Below are positions 32,991 to 43,370 of a stretch of DNA of 64,000 nt, piece by piece. The position numbers and the translations under genes were made by a program. Positions within the stretch are counted from its first letter, which is position 1. The number at the start of each line of letters is the position of its first letter. Below the pieces are notes generated by a model that was not told the origin of the DNA, made no database searches, and was given only the letters and a program-made list of their open reading frames with translations. The stretch comes from Chaenocephalus aceratus (taxonomy: Eukaryota; Chordata; Actinopteri; Perciformes; Channichthyidae), in the NCBI GenBank assembly GCA_023974075.1, contig CM043792.1:18732824-18796823 (forward strand), in the 5' to 3' direction.

Positions 32991-34306
32991 TTAAGGGACG
33001 CCTCCAGGCGGTCTACCAGGTCTACCAGGTCTTCCAGGGTTATCCCGGTGGAAGTCCCGTATCAGAGATGCGCCCACGATGTCTCGCCGGGGAACCCAAC
33101 ACCTCTCCTCTAGACCATAGCCCTCCCAATCCACCAGATATTGGAATCCCCTTCCACAGCGACGAACGTCCAACAATCGCCTGACGGTGTAGGTTGGATG
33201 ATTATTGATGATGCGGGGGGGTGGGGGAACACTCACTGGAGGAGATACATGAAATGTTGGATGAACCTTCATGTGTGAGGGAAGTTTGAGTTTGACTGCA
33301 GATGGATTAATAATGGAGTCGATGATGAAGGGGCCGACATACCGTGGGGTAAGTTTCTTTGACTCTGTCTTGAGTGGGAGATATTTGGACGAAAGCCAAA
33401 CACTCTGACCTGGTAAGTAGTTGGGGGCCTGGGGCCTGGGTCCTGTGGCGGTCTGCGATGAGGCGGTTGCGGGCAGCGGAGCGGAGCAGGGCTGCTCGGG
33501 TGTCCCTCCACACCTTACGACAGCGACGAAGGTGGGCCTGAACGGAGGGAACAGCAACTTCATCTTCCTGGGCTGGAAACAGAGGTGGTTGGAAACCCAT
33601 GGCACAATGAAAAGGTGAAATACCTGTGGCTGCACTTGGCAGGGAGTTGTGGGCATACTCGATCCATGGCAGATGTGGGACCCATGACGAAAGGGTTCTT
33701 GAAAGCCACACAACGAAGGGCCGACCCCAGATCCTGGTTGGCCCGTTCTGTTTGCCCGTTCGTCTGAGGATGATAGCCAGATGACAGGCTCACCGATGCT
33801 CCCAGAGCCTGACAGAAGGCCTTCCAAACGTGGGAAATGAACTGGGGGCCCCGGTCAGAGACGATGTCGGTGGGGATCCCATGAAGTCGAACTACATGGT
33901 CGACCAGAAGATCTGCAGTCTCTCGGGCAGTGGGAAGTTTGGAAAGAACCACAAAGTGTACCATCTTTGAGAATCTGTCCACCATAGTTAGGATGATGGT
34001 ATTTCCTTGTGAAAGTGGAAGTCCAGTAACAAAATCCAATGCCACATGCGACCAAGGGTGACTAGGTACTGGCAGTGGGCGAAGCAGGCCAGCGGGAGGC
34101 TGGTGGGAGGACTTGGCGCGGGCACACACTGTACAGGCAGCAACAAAGGCCCTGGTGTCTTGAGCCATGGAAAGCCACCAGAAGCGTTGTTTGAGAATGA
34201 ACAGTGTGCGATGGACACCAGGATGACATGAGAAACGAGAGGTGTGTGCCCACTGCAGGACCTTGGAGCGAACAGGGGTAGGCACAAAAAGACAATTAGC
34301 TGGGCA
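32991..34306 (-). pseudogene. gypsy A integrase with chromodomain (frameshifted)
   Basis: The integrase begins in the frame ending at 33560. The zinc-binding HHCC region (HPGVH through CTVCARAK) is followed by catalytic D (ALDFVTGLP), D (VSDRGPQF) and E (GQTERANQ), all present. Near 33690 the frame shifts. The rest is read in the frame ending at 32991: [12 protein letters not shown], then a C-terminal chromodomain with [15 protein letters not shown]. The chromodomain would guide integration to modified histones. The frameshifts prevent a full-length product. Confidence 0.85.
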
Positions 34307-34307
34307 G

Positions 34308-35582
34308 TTACCTGCTAGGCTGCGCTCGCTGGGCCTCCCTGACCAATGACTCAATTCCCAAGGTAACAGCCCCCACCACGCAGGAGGCAGGCAGGATAGT
34401 GTCTGGACTGGCAGCTGGTCCATCTGAAGCGAACTGGCGAGAGAGGGCGTCAGGCTTGAGGTTCCGTGACCCTGGACGGTAGGTGAGGGTGAATAAGAAG
34501 CGGCCGAAATACAGGGCCCATCGAGCCTGACGGGAGTTAAGGCGCTTGTCAGATTGGATGTACGCCAGGTTCTTGTGGTCCGTCCATACAATAAAAGGGA
34601 GTTCAGCTCCCTCCAGCCAGTGCCTCCACTCCTCTAGGGCAAGTTTGACAGCCAGCAGCTCTCTGTTACCCACGTCATAGTTCTTCTCAGCTGGGGTGAG
34701 GCGGCGAGAGAAAAATGCACAAGGATGTAATTTTTGGTCTCGTTCCGAGCGCTGGGAAAGAACTGCTCCTACCCCGGTGCTGGAGGCATCGACCTCCACA
34801 ACGAACTGGCGAGAGGAATCAGGATGGATGAGCACAGGGGCAGTGGTGAAGAGTCTCTTTAGCTCTGAAAAGGCTGCATCGCACTCTGGGGTCCAGGAAA
34901 AGCCAGTTGTGGGGGAAGTGAGACTGGTTAAAGGACCCGCCACTCTGCTGTAGTCCCTGATGAAGCGCCGATAGAAATTGGCGAAACCAAGAAACTGTTG
35001 AAGCAGTTTGACTGAGGTTGGTTTGGGCCACCCCACCACCGCTTGGATCTTCTCAGGGTCGGACCTAAGCTTTCCTTCCTCAACGATGTAGCCCAGGAAT
35101 GAGACTGTGTTGACATGGAATTCGCATTTTTCCGCCTTTACAAAGAGTCTGTTCTTCCGGAGTCTCTGCAGCACCTGCCTGACATGGATAATGTGCTCCT
35201 CCTTGTTACGAGAGAATATGAGGATGTCATCCAAATAGACAAAGACTGACCGGTTGAGGAGGTCACGGAGCACATCGTTCACCATTAACTGAAAGACTGC
35301 AGGGGCATTCGTCAGTCCAAAAGGCATCACCAGATACTCGAAGTGACCGAGTGGTGTGTAAAAGGCCGTCTTCCACTCGTCCCCTTCTCGGATTCTGACG
35401 AGGTGGTAGGCATTGCGGAGGTCCAGTTTGGAAAAAATGGTGGCTTCCTGGAGGGGTTCAAAGGCGGAGTTAATGAGGGGTAGTGGGTATTTGTTTTTTA
35501 CAGTAATGGCATTGAGACCCCTGTAATCATTGCAGGGCCGCAGTGAGCGGTCCTTCTTGGAGACGAAGCGAAAACCCAGCAC
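34308..35582 (-). pseudogene. gypsy A reverse transcriptase and RNase H
   Basis: A 424-codon open frame starts just inside the RT core. It contains [12 protein letters not shown], the [12 protein letters not shown] block and an intact YLDD catalytic box ([11 protein letters not shown]). RNase H follows ([17 protein letters not shown], then [10 protein letters not shown]). The RT N-terminus is in another frame, and about 35 residues are missing before IRPSSSP compared with element B, so RT would not be complete. Confidence 0.88.
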
Positions 35583-36192
35583 CGACCGGGGAGGAGGATG
35601 GCCGAATGACAGCAGCAGCCAGGGTGGGTCGATGAGGAGGAAGAGAAAGAGCTCGCTGTTTACTGAACACCTCTCCTAGGTTATGATATTCAGTGGGAAC
35701 AGATGACAGGTCAGGCGGCTCGATCTTGAGTGGTGGAGAGGCGGCCTCTGCTGGCGGTAGGGCAGACTGCAGGCATGAGGATAAGCAAAAAGAACTCCAA
35801 CTAATGATCTTGCCAGTTACCCAATCAATCTGGGGGTTGTGAGTTCTTAACCAGGGATGGCCCAACACTATGGGGGCCTGAGGTGAGGAAATTAGGTGAA
35901 ACTGAATAAACTCACGATGGTTTCCAGACAGAATGAGGTTTACTGGCTTGGTGCGGTGAGTGACTTGGGCCAGGAATTTTCCATTTAGAGCATTAGCACT
36001 AAGAGGTGAATCTAACACTTCGCAGGAAATTCCTGCCTGAGCTGCAATGTCAATGTCCAAAAAACTCTCATCCGCCCCCGAGTCCACTAAGGCGAGCAGG
36101 GGTAGGGACTGTTGGTTGCAGCAAAGCATGGCTTCTAGCTGTGTTCTGGGTCGGGGGTTGAGAGAGGAGGAAGGGCTCGCCAGAATCCCCAC
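35527..36192 (-). pseudogene. gypsy A aspartic protease and RT N-terminus
   Basis: Contains the protease motif LVDSGADESFLD and the flap-side PIVLGHPWL, then the linker to RT ending LSLPPHRP. The pol frame lies at -1 relative to gag and overlaps it, the same relation as in element B. It runs into IRPSSSP after the deletion, then loses frame near 35580. Confidence 0.82.
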
Positions 36193-37218
36193 AGCTGACG
36201 AGCCTGACCTTTTGGCAGACTAGGACAGGAGGAAACGAGATGACTGGTTTGGCTGCAATAAACACATTCCCCAGCATGGATCCTTCTAGCACGCTCAGAT
36301 GGTGAGAGGCGGGCCCTTCCCACTTGCATGGGCTCATCTCTATGGGATGAGGCTGAGTAAGGAGTCGGGAAAGATCGAGGAATAGGGGTAGTGGCAGTTC
36401 CAATTTGGGGATCAAGTGAGAAGTCGCTGGGATTGGAGTGACGGCTAGTCCTATCCCTACGTCTCTCTCTGAGGCGATTATCAATCTTAATGGCTGTGGC
36501 AATTAAATTATTCAAGCTACCTGGATCATCCCTAGCCGCTAGCTCGTCTTTAATTGCTTCGTTCAGCCCCTGAAGAAAAGCATCCTGTAGTGACTCGTTA
36601 TTCCAGCGTGAGTCGGAAGCCACTGTTCTAAACTCCACTGAAAATTCGGCTACACTACGGGAGCCCTGCCGGAGAGAAAGAAGGCGCTTAGCAGCATCCC
36701 TCCCCCGTACCGGGTGATCAAAAACTTTTTTCATTTCGGAAATGAAAGTATCATATGACCAGCAAATGTGTGGCTGGCTCTCCCTAACAGCTGTAGCCCA
36801 ATCTAAAGCCCTCCCCCTCAACAGGCTCATTGACATATGCTACCCTAGCCCCATCTGTGTGATAAGTACTAGGCTGCTGCTCAAAAACTAACGTACACTG
36901 GAACAAAAAGGCTCTACAATTACCCAAATCTCCAGCGTATCGTCGGGAATGACAGCCTCTCATATCTGATGGAGGAGTGCGGCAGGAGGGGGGGGGAGGG
37001 GATGTCGGCTGTGCAGCGTGCTGAGGAGGAAAAGCCTGTGAAGTGAGCAGTTCTACCTGCGTGCCGATTCTTTGCACATTAACGGAGAGGTTCCGGAGAG
37101 TCTCCAATGCCTCACGGAGAACTGTATCATGTTGCCCCACGAGAGCGCCTTGACTGGCCAGGGCTTGGCAGAGTTCGTCCATAGTTTTGGCCTGGTAGCC
37201 GGTGTCCGCTGGGTCCAT
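36135..37218 (-). pseudogene. gypsy A gag (frameshifted)
   Basis: Starts ATGGACCCAGCGGAC at 37218. An N-terminal coiled segment and a Retrotrans_gag-like domain (RALDWATAV, then FSVEFRTVASDSRW) lead to one CCHC knuckle, CVYCSQTSHLVSSC. A surplus base near 36835 moves the frame, so gag is split into 37218-36784 and 36836-36135. Confidence 0.83.
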
Positions 37219-37234
37219 ACTGGCCAGATCGTTC

Positions 37235-37735
37235 TGTTACGGTTATCTGAGAGAACCCAAACACAGGACACGGCAGTGTGTTACAAAGGTTTTATTTGGA
37301 GGAGATAATCCGGCTGGAGAGTATCCGGCTGGAGAGTATCCACTGGAGCGTAATCCATTGAAGAGTATCCTCCGGAGTTTTAATCCACTGGAACGTAATC
37401 CACTGAAGCGTAATCCTGGAGCACAAGAAGAACAGGTAAGAATATATTCAGGTGTAGCGAAAATAGTCACTATACTTTAAGAAGGCTGAGAAGGCTAAGA
37501 GTTTTACCACTGGGGTTTAACAACGATCTGGCACTGACAGGTTGTGGAGCCTCCGCTGATATACCATCCGTAATGGCTGATGGGAATCAGGTGTGTCGCA
37601 GAGGAGAGTGCTCAACTGTTTGCAGCTGGTGGAGATTTGAGCCGGGAGCCAGGAGTGACAGGCACCACGCCCACACAGACAGGGAAAGGGAAAACACACA
37701 CACAAGGAAGGTCGCTGGAGAATGCAACCACCACA
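37235..37735 (-). repeat. gypsy A 5' LTR
   Basis: 501 bp; carries one extra 15-bp minisatellite unit compared with the 3' LTR. The putative primer-binding region follows at 37234 reading down (GAACGATCTGGCC); the matching tRNA was not identified. Confidence 0.93.
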
Positions 37736-38084
37736 GCTCTGTAAGGAAGTCTGAAGGAAGGGGCGGATTCTTTTCGGCTGCGTACTTTCAAATTTTAGTG
37801 CACTCGCGCCGGTTTCTGAAACGTACCTACTCCACCTTTAACCAAGTTAGATCCCAAGAAACCGGCTGGCCCGGACAACGTAGAACCTTTCTTTTTAAAG
37901 ATAGCTGCAGATTTTATTGCTCTTCCTCTCACTACTCTTTTTAACCTCTCCCTCAACACAAATGCAATTCCAAAAGTATGGAAGTCAGTTTATGTCTTGC
38001 CTTTACTAAAAGGAGGGGAGGCAACTATTTTAAATAACTATAGGCCAATCTCTAAATTGTCAGTTCTGGCGAAGGTGCTCGAAC

Positions 38085-39047
38085 CAGGGCTCTCGACTAA
38101 CTTTTTTCCCCATCCTCCCGGAACCGTCCCGAAATACAATCTAAGCCGTCCCGAAATTAATGTGGACCGTCCCGAATTTAAAATGTTTTTTTTTCTACAT
38201 TATCATTAGTTAAAATCATTCAAAGTGACCTTTAACATAAATAAAACATCATACAAATCATTAGATGATAATTCATCAACCTTTTTATTTGAGTAAATCA
38301 TTCAATCACATAAACAAAGGCCAAATATATTTAAACAAACACACAAACGAGAAAATTACTCTAATATTGAATCCAATCAAGTCCCATCCAATTAACAAAA
38401 ACTGCGATATAATGTGTATGTAGCAATAATACATATGATATATATTTTTTAACTGTCTCCAGTAGCCTACCGATAAAAAGTCCAATAAAGACGGAGCTTA
38501 ACGTTACCATTGTCTTTAATAATTCCGGCCCGTTTAATACCGGGGCTCGGTACCCATCCCTACATGGGGAGAGGCGTAGCATATTGATAAGGACTAAATA
38601 CGATGGAGAGTTCTCATCTCAGCCTTAATACCCATCGGGGATGAAGAGGAGTAAGTAAATAAAGAGGCCGGCGCTCCAGGGTCAGGTTCTGCTGTGCGTT
38701 TTTGTGATGTAAAGGTAAAACATTTCAGAATTCCTCCACGGGATGCCATTGTAAATCACTCAACCCGCGAAATACACACACTCAGTACATAGCTTGACCC
38801 GCGAATTTGCGGGCCAGGAATTCGCGGGAACAGCATGTTTTGTGCGTGTGTGTTTATGTTGACAAGGAGGTTTAATGTGCTACACAAAACGTGCAGTCAG
38901 TTTCATTTTCATCGCCGTTTGTAGTAGAGTTAGCAGGGTATTTTTATTTTAACTCTCATCCCAAATTCGTCCCAAAATTATTTTGTATCCTCCCCGACAC
39001 TATTTTTTTCGGCCCCGGGGACGGGACGTCCTTAAGCTCGAGCCCTG
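38085..39047. mobile_element. non-autonomous hAT element in the LINE (963 bp)
   Basis: Ends CAGGGCTCTCGA and TCGAGCCCTG are inverted repeats. Target copies GCTCGAAC (38077-38084) and GCTCAAAC (39048-39055) match at 7 of 8. Removal of the element and one copy joins the LINE codons for KVLE and RLVSEQ in frame. No transposase. Confidence 0.88.
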
Positions 39048-39411
39048 GCTCAAACGCCTAGTGAGTGAACAAGTAAAGGAGTTTTTATGTAAAACATCAG
39101 TCAGGCTTCAGAGAAGCAACACAGCACCATCACTGCCACAATGAAAGTGGTGAATGACATTACGAGTATTTTAGATAATAAGCATAGTTGTGCAGCTCTA
39201 TTTATTGACCTTTCCAAAGCGTTTGATACTGTCGATCATCGCATCTTAAAGCAGAAGCTACTCAGTATTGGCATATCCAGCCATGCAGTAGGGTGAAATC
39301 TGAAAGGTCCCAATGTGTTCACTTTGATGGGCTGTCTTCTGAGTGGTTAAACATTGCTAATGGTGTTCCTCATGGTTCTGTTTTAGGTCCACTTTTATTC
39401 TCCATATATAT

Positions 39412-39717
39412 TGTAACGTTCACAAGGTGAGTCGGAAACAGGCTTCTCGTTATTAGGCTTTAATAACTCTTGTTCTTTACAGATGATCACAGGTACATGT
39501 ACACTTTGTGGGTTCTACCTCACACTAACCTAACTCCTACACCTACACATATATATATAGCAGTGTCTACGTCACAACTCCCGCCTCCCGCCCTCCCCAT
39601 CCGCTCCCCCAACCACAGGCCCGCACCCTAACCAGCATCACTGTGCAGATCCATGATTGGCAGAGAGACGGGGGATGCCTGAGTGACACCCTGGACATCC
39701 TATGCAGGGTCGCTACA
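39412..39717 (-). repeat. gypsy C 3' LTR (306 bp)
   Basis: Reads TGTAGCGACC...GAACGTTACA on the - strand, with canonical TG/CA ends; includes a TATATATA box at about 39551. Confidence 0.88.
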
Positions 39718-39892
39718 CTACCCCCCCAATACAAAGTTCCTCACCCACGAGGAACAAATAAACACAGCACAACACTACAACTACACACTGTACTTTGACT
39801 AGGAAGGTCTGGGTGGACTACCATCCCTTCCAGTGAGACCAGGGCGCATTCTTTTCCTCTACAGGAACTGAGGTTGTCTCACTATAACCTTA

Positions 39893-41410
39893 CTACCAAA
39901 CAAAGTCTCTGAAGCGACCCGGGGGTCGTGTCTGCCTTCTCGGCAGGGGGACTGGGGTCAGGAGGACCGGGGTTGCCGGATCTGACCCAGGCGGCGAAAA
40001 AATGGGGAGACTCTCAGTCCCTGATGGGGGACTGCTGCTCTGTTCGCCGGGGGGCCTGAGTGGGGATGTCGAGGGGACGGCTGTGGGCCCCGATGTTCCT
40101 TGGGTCTGTGGGGAAGCGACTCCTCTGTACGGAGCCAACCTGTCTCTGTGGAGCACCACTTTTCTCCCCTTTGGTGGCAGCTGCACCCTGTAGACCACCT
40201 CCCCCACCCTCTCCAGTACTCTGCAGGGACCAACCCACTGACTGTCCAGTTTTGGGCACCGGCCTTTCTTTCGTTGTGGGCTGTAGACCCAAACCAGCTC
40301 CCCGGCCCGGAAATGCTGCCCTCTGGTCCTGGTGTCGTAGTTCCGCTTCTGTCTCACCGCAGCACTTTTCTGCTGATCGCGGGCAAAGGCGTGAGCGGAA
40401 TCAAGGCGGTCCTGAAGTCTCCTGGCGTACTCAGGACCTGGAGGCGTGTCTAGGGAATCTGGTGGCCGACCAAACGCCAACACAGCAGGGGTTCGAAGCT
40501 CTCTCCCCAACATGAGGAGGGCAGGCGAACAGGCTGAGGACTCCTGGACTGCAGACCGACATGCCATGAGCACAAGGGGCAGATGCTCGTCGCAGTCGCG
40601 CTGATGCTGAGACGTGAGGATGGCCAGCTGCTGTCCCATGGTGCGATGGAATCTCTCGACTAGTCCGTCGCTCTGTGGCTGCAAGGGGGAGGTGCGTGTT
40701 TTGTGCATGCCCAGTTGTGAGCACATGGAGGCGAACACCCGGGACTCGAAATTTCTCCCCTGGTCACTGTGCAGGGTCTCCGGCACTCCAAAACGGCTGA
40801 ACATGCCGGCCACCAAGGCATCTGCGACTGTCTCTGCTTCTTGATCAGGGAGAGCATACGCCTCTGGCCACTTTGTGAAGTAGTCTATGGCCGTGAGAAC
40901 GTAGCGGTTACCCCTGTTTGACAAGGGTAGAGGCCCCACCACATCATCCGCTACTCTCTCCATCGGGGCCCCGACGGGAAACTGTTGCAGCGGAGCATGG
41001 AAACGACCAGGGGGGCCCTTCCGCGCCATACACGGATCACAGCGGCGACAGAAGTCTTCGACATCCCTCCTGCACTGCCCCCAGTAGCAGCCCTGACGAA
41101 GGCGCCGGAGAGTCTTAGTGATGCCAAAGTGCCCAGAACCTGCCGTTCCATGCATGGCCTTGAGTACGACCTCTTGCAGCCCCCTCGGGACCACCACTTC
41201 CCACCTCTTCTCCCCTGTTGCTGGCTCCTTCCACGCCCGCTGTAGTACGCCCTGACACAGACGTAGAGTCTCAAACTGAGACCACAGCCCCTTGGTTGCT
41301 TTGGAGAGCACTGCCACTTCCTCCCACGGTGGCCGCTGCTGCGACTCAACCCACTGCAGTACAGGCTGTAGAAAGGCGTCCGCTCCCCCAACCACAGGCC
41401 CGCACCCCAA
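39893..41410 (-). CDS. gypsy C integrase, open over 505 codons
   Basis: The frame is open from inside the partial LTR to the stop at 39893. It carries the HHCC zinc region (HGTAGSGHFG through CRRCDPCMARK), catalytic D (DDVVGPLPLS), D (LHSDQGRNF) and E (LVERFHRTM), and a C-terminal SH3-like stretch (RAGELVWVYSP, then VGPCRVLERVG), ending in a proline-rich tail. There is no ATG before the HHCC region; the first in-frame ATG is the one in KAMHG, so a product would start inside the zinc domain unless another exon or start is used. It is probably a surviving frame of a dead element rather than a host gene. Confidence 0.75.
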   Translation of the reverse strand: MGCGPVVGGADAFLQPVLQWVESQQRPPWEEVAVLSKATKGLWSQFETLRLCQGVLQRAWKEPATGEKRWEVVVPRGLQEVVLKAMHGTAGSGHFGITKTLRRLRQGCYWGQCRRDVEDFCRRCDPCMARKGPPGRFHAPLQQFPVGAPMERVADDVVGPLPLSNRGNRYVLTAIDYFTKWPEAYALPDQEAETVADALVAGMFSRFGVPETLHSDQGRNFESRVFASMCSQLGMHKTRTSPLQPQSDGLVERFHRTMGQQLAILTSQHQRDCDEHLPLVLMACRSAVQESSACSPALLMLGRELRTPAVLAFGRPPDSLDTPPGPEYARRLQDRLDSAHAFARDQQKSAAVRQKRNYDTRTRGQHFRAGELVWVYSPQRKKGRCPKLDSQWVGPCRVLERVGEVVYRVQLPPKGRKVVLHRDRLAPYRGVASPQTQGTSGPTAVPSTSPLRPPGEQSSSPPSGTESLPIFSPPGSDPATPVLLTPVPLPRRQTRPPGRFRDFVW

Positions 41411-41496
41411 CCAGCATCACTGTGCAGCTCCATGATTGGCAGAGAGACGGGGGATGCCTGAGTGACACCCTGGACATCCTATGCAGGGTCGCTACA
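41379..41496 (-). repeat. gypsy C partial 5' LTR (118 bp)
   Basis: Matches the first 118 bases of the 306-bp LTR with about two differences, then breaks off into integrase-region sequence. Confidence 0.85.
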
Positions 41497-41956
41497 ATAT
41501 CAACAGTTTAGGTGAAAATGTGGATGAAGCTACTTTACATTTTTATGCGGACAATACCGTTATGTACTGTGCAGGTCCCTCCATTAAGGAGGCTGGTGTT
41601 AAATTACAGGCTGTTTTTAACATTATTCAGACTCAGCTCGCTGAGCTTAAGCTTCTTTTAAATGTTGATAAAACCAAGGTAATGCTATTTTCAAAAGCTA
41701 AAAAGACACCAGAGCCTGTTTTAGATATTGTTACTATGCAAGGACAAGTACTTGAAGTGGTTACCTGTTATAAATACCTTGATGATTGTCTTACTTTAAA
41801 ACTTCATGTCAATAACCTGCTTAAAAAGCTGAGGGTTAGACTAGGTTTCTTTTTCAGAAACATGTCCTGTTTCTCATTTGAAGCCAGGAAAAGGCTAGTC
41901 ACTGTGACCTTTTTACCTGTGCTGGACTATGGTGATTTGTTGTATATGAATGCACC

Positions 41957-42373
41957 TGTCACAAGTTAGACACTTCTATTATTGTTTGTTTGATGGCTCA
42001 TCTAAACTCTCCTGTCATTTCAGATCCCGCTTTCCTCCAGGCCCTTGTAATCAGCTCATTTCCCTCACCTGGTCTCCTCAGCCCTTCCCCTCACCTGTTA
42101 CTCATTCCCTCATCACTCCACAGTATTTATACCACCTCATTATCAGTTGTCCTTTGCCAGAATGTCTTGTCGTTTCCGCCAAGCTCTCCAGTGAGTGTTG
42201 TGCTCTAGTCCCGAGTTTTGTCCTGCCCAGTTTTCGATTCCTGCCTGCCTGTCTGACGGATTTACTGGTTTTGACCCTGCCTGTCCTTGACCTGAAATAA
42301 ACTGAACATTACTATATACTGGTTGTATCTGAGTCGTGCTATTGGGTTCTGATCTGTACCTGTGATCGTGACA
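41957..42373 (+). repeat. gypsy B 5' LTR (417 bp)
   Basis: Contains a TATTTATA box at about 42123 and an AATAAA at about 42296. It has 18 bases (starting GTCGTTTCC) absent from the 3' LTR. Confidence 0.93.
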
Positions 42374-42390
42374 GTACAATCTGGCCAAAC

Positions 42391-43370
42391 ATTAATCCAG
42401 CCGACTCAGCGACAGAACCGCCTTCGCACGATATCGTGTTACAACGCCACGAGCAGCAGCTTACCTTCATGGCGGAAGCGATGCAGGAGATGGCCGCTCG
42501 TTACGAACGGACCTTTGTGAATCTCCGTGATCATCTTCAGACCCGTCCTGTAACGGTCCATGGCCCGGAACTAACTCCAGGTTCTGCTGTTCGAATCCAG
42601 AGTCCCCGGCATCGGATGCACGCCTGCCTCCTCCGGAACGCTACTCTGGAGCCCCAGGTTCGTGCAGACCATTCCTGGTCCAATGTTCCCTCGCCTTCGA
42701 GCTTCAGCCTTCCGCCTTCCCAACAGAAAGATCCCGGGTGGCGTATATTGTCTCTCTTCTCACGGGCAAAGCTAAAGACTGGGGTACCGCCGAATGGGAA
42801 AGACAATCCTCTGCCTGCTCGTCTGTAAGCGTATTCTCCGATGAACTGCGTAAAGTTTTTGATCACGCTACACCCGGAAGAGAGGTAGCTCGGGGACTGT
42901 TTAACCTGGTGCAAGGAGGGAGATCTGTGTCCGATTACTCCATCGAGTTTCGTACCATAGCCGCCGAGAGTAACTGGAATGCTTCTTCACTTCTCGATGC
43001 CTTCTACAACGGTCTGTCGGATCGCCTTAAAGACGAGCTGGCAGCTAGGGACCTTCCTGCTGATTTAGATGAGCTGGTGGCTCTCTCCATCCGCATTGAC
43101 TGCCGTCTGCGGGAGCGGAGGAGAGAGAGGGTTTTCTCCGTCACCCCTCAGGCTCCGCCTCTCCCGTCAGCGCATGCTACTGAACAGGTGAGAGGAGGAT
43201 TTTCTAACTCGTCTGAACCAATGCAGCTGGGGCGGACCCGGCTCTCCGAGGCAGAACGACAGTGCCGCCTGCGGGACAACTGCTGTATTTACTGCGGCCA
43301 GCAGGGTCATCTTGCCTTCTCTTGTCCTGTAAAAGACAGGGCTCACCAGTCATCCAGAGGGCGCTGGTGA
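42391..43370 (+). pseudogene. gypsy B gag (start lost, frameshifted)
   Basis: By alignment with element A (ATG GAC CCA GCG GAC), the gag start here reads ATT AAT CCA GCC GAC, so the initiator is lost. The coiled N-terminus (HEQQLTFMAEAMQEM) lies in one frame and the Gag domain (YIVSLLTGKAKDWG, then YSIEFRTIAAESNW) in another; the shift lies near 42600. One CCHC knuckle, CIYCGQQGHLAFSC, is near the end. Confidence 0.83.

Larger units (their letters stand above)
32492..37735 (-). mobile_element. chromodomain Ty3/gypsy element A (complete, defective)
   Basis: Two LTRs (32492-32977 and 37235-37735) start and end TGTT...ACA on the + strand. The 6-bp direct repeats GCTCTG abut them (32486-32491 and 37736-37741). 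On the - strand the order is LTR, gag, protease, RT, RNase H, integrase with chromodomain, purine tract (G-rich, 32978-32996), LTR. This is the order of vertebrate sushi-like chromoviruses. Frames are broken in gag, at the protease/RT junction and in the integrase. Apart from one 15-bp unit, the LTRs differ at about 8 of 486 positions, so the insertion is fairly young. Confidence 0.93.
32135..37837. mobile_element. TTAA-flanked MITE carrying a gypsy element
   Basis: Inverted ends of 30 bp (32135-32164 and 37808-37837, one mismatch) begin AGGTGGGGTAGGTACG. TTAA is duplicated at 32131-32134 and 37838-37841, as for piggyBac-type elements. Without the gypsy insert the MITE would be about 450 bp. 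It interrupts the LINE between GCC and ACC codons. Confidence 0.85.
39412..41496 (-). mobile_element. internally deleted Ty3/gypsy element C
   Basis: On the - strand: a partial 5' LTR (41496-41379), the integrase frame, a purine tract (39718-39730, G-rich), and a full 306-bp 3' LTR (39717-39412). Direct repeats ATAT flank it (39408-39411 and 41497-41500). The rest of the 5' LTR, primer site, gag, protease, RT and RNase H are gone, by a single deletion whose junction is at 41378/41379. Its integrase differs from those of A and B and has no chromodomain, so it is a separate gypsy lineage. Confidence 0.88.

Noticed and set aside
40060..40515. 151-codon + strand open frame
   Set aside because: Reverse-strand shadow of the GC-rich gypsy C integrase C-terminus.
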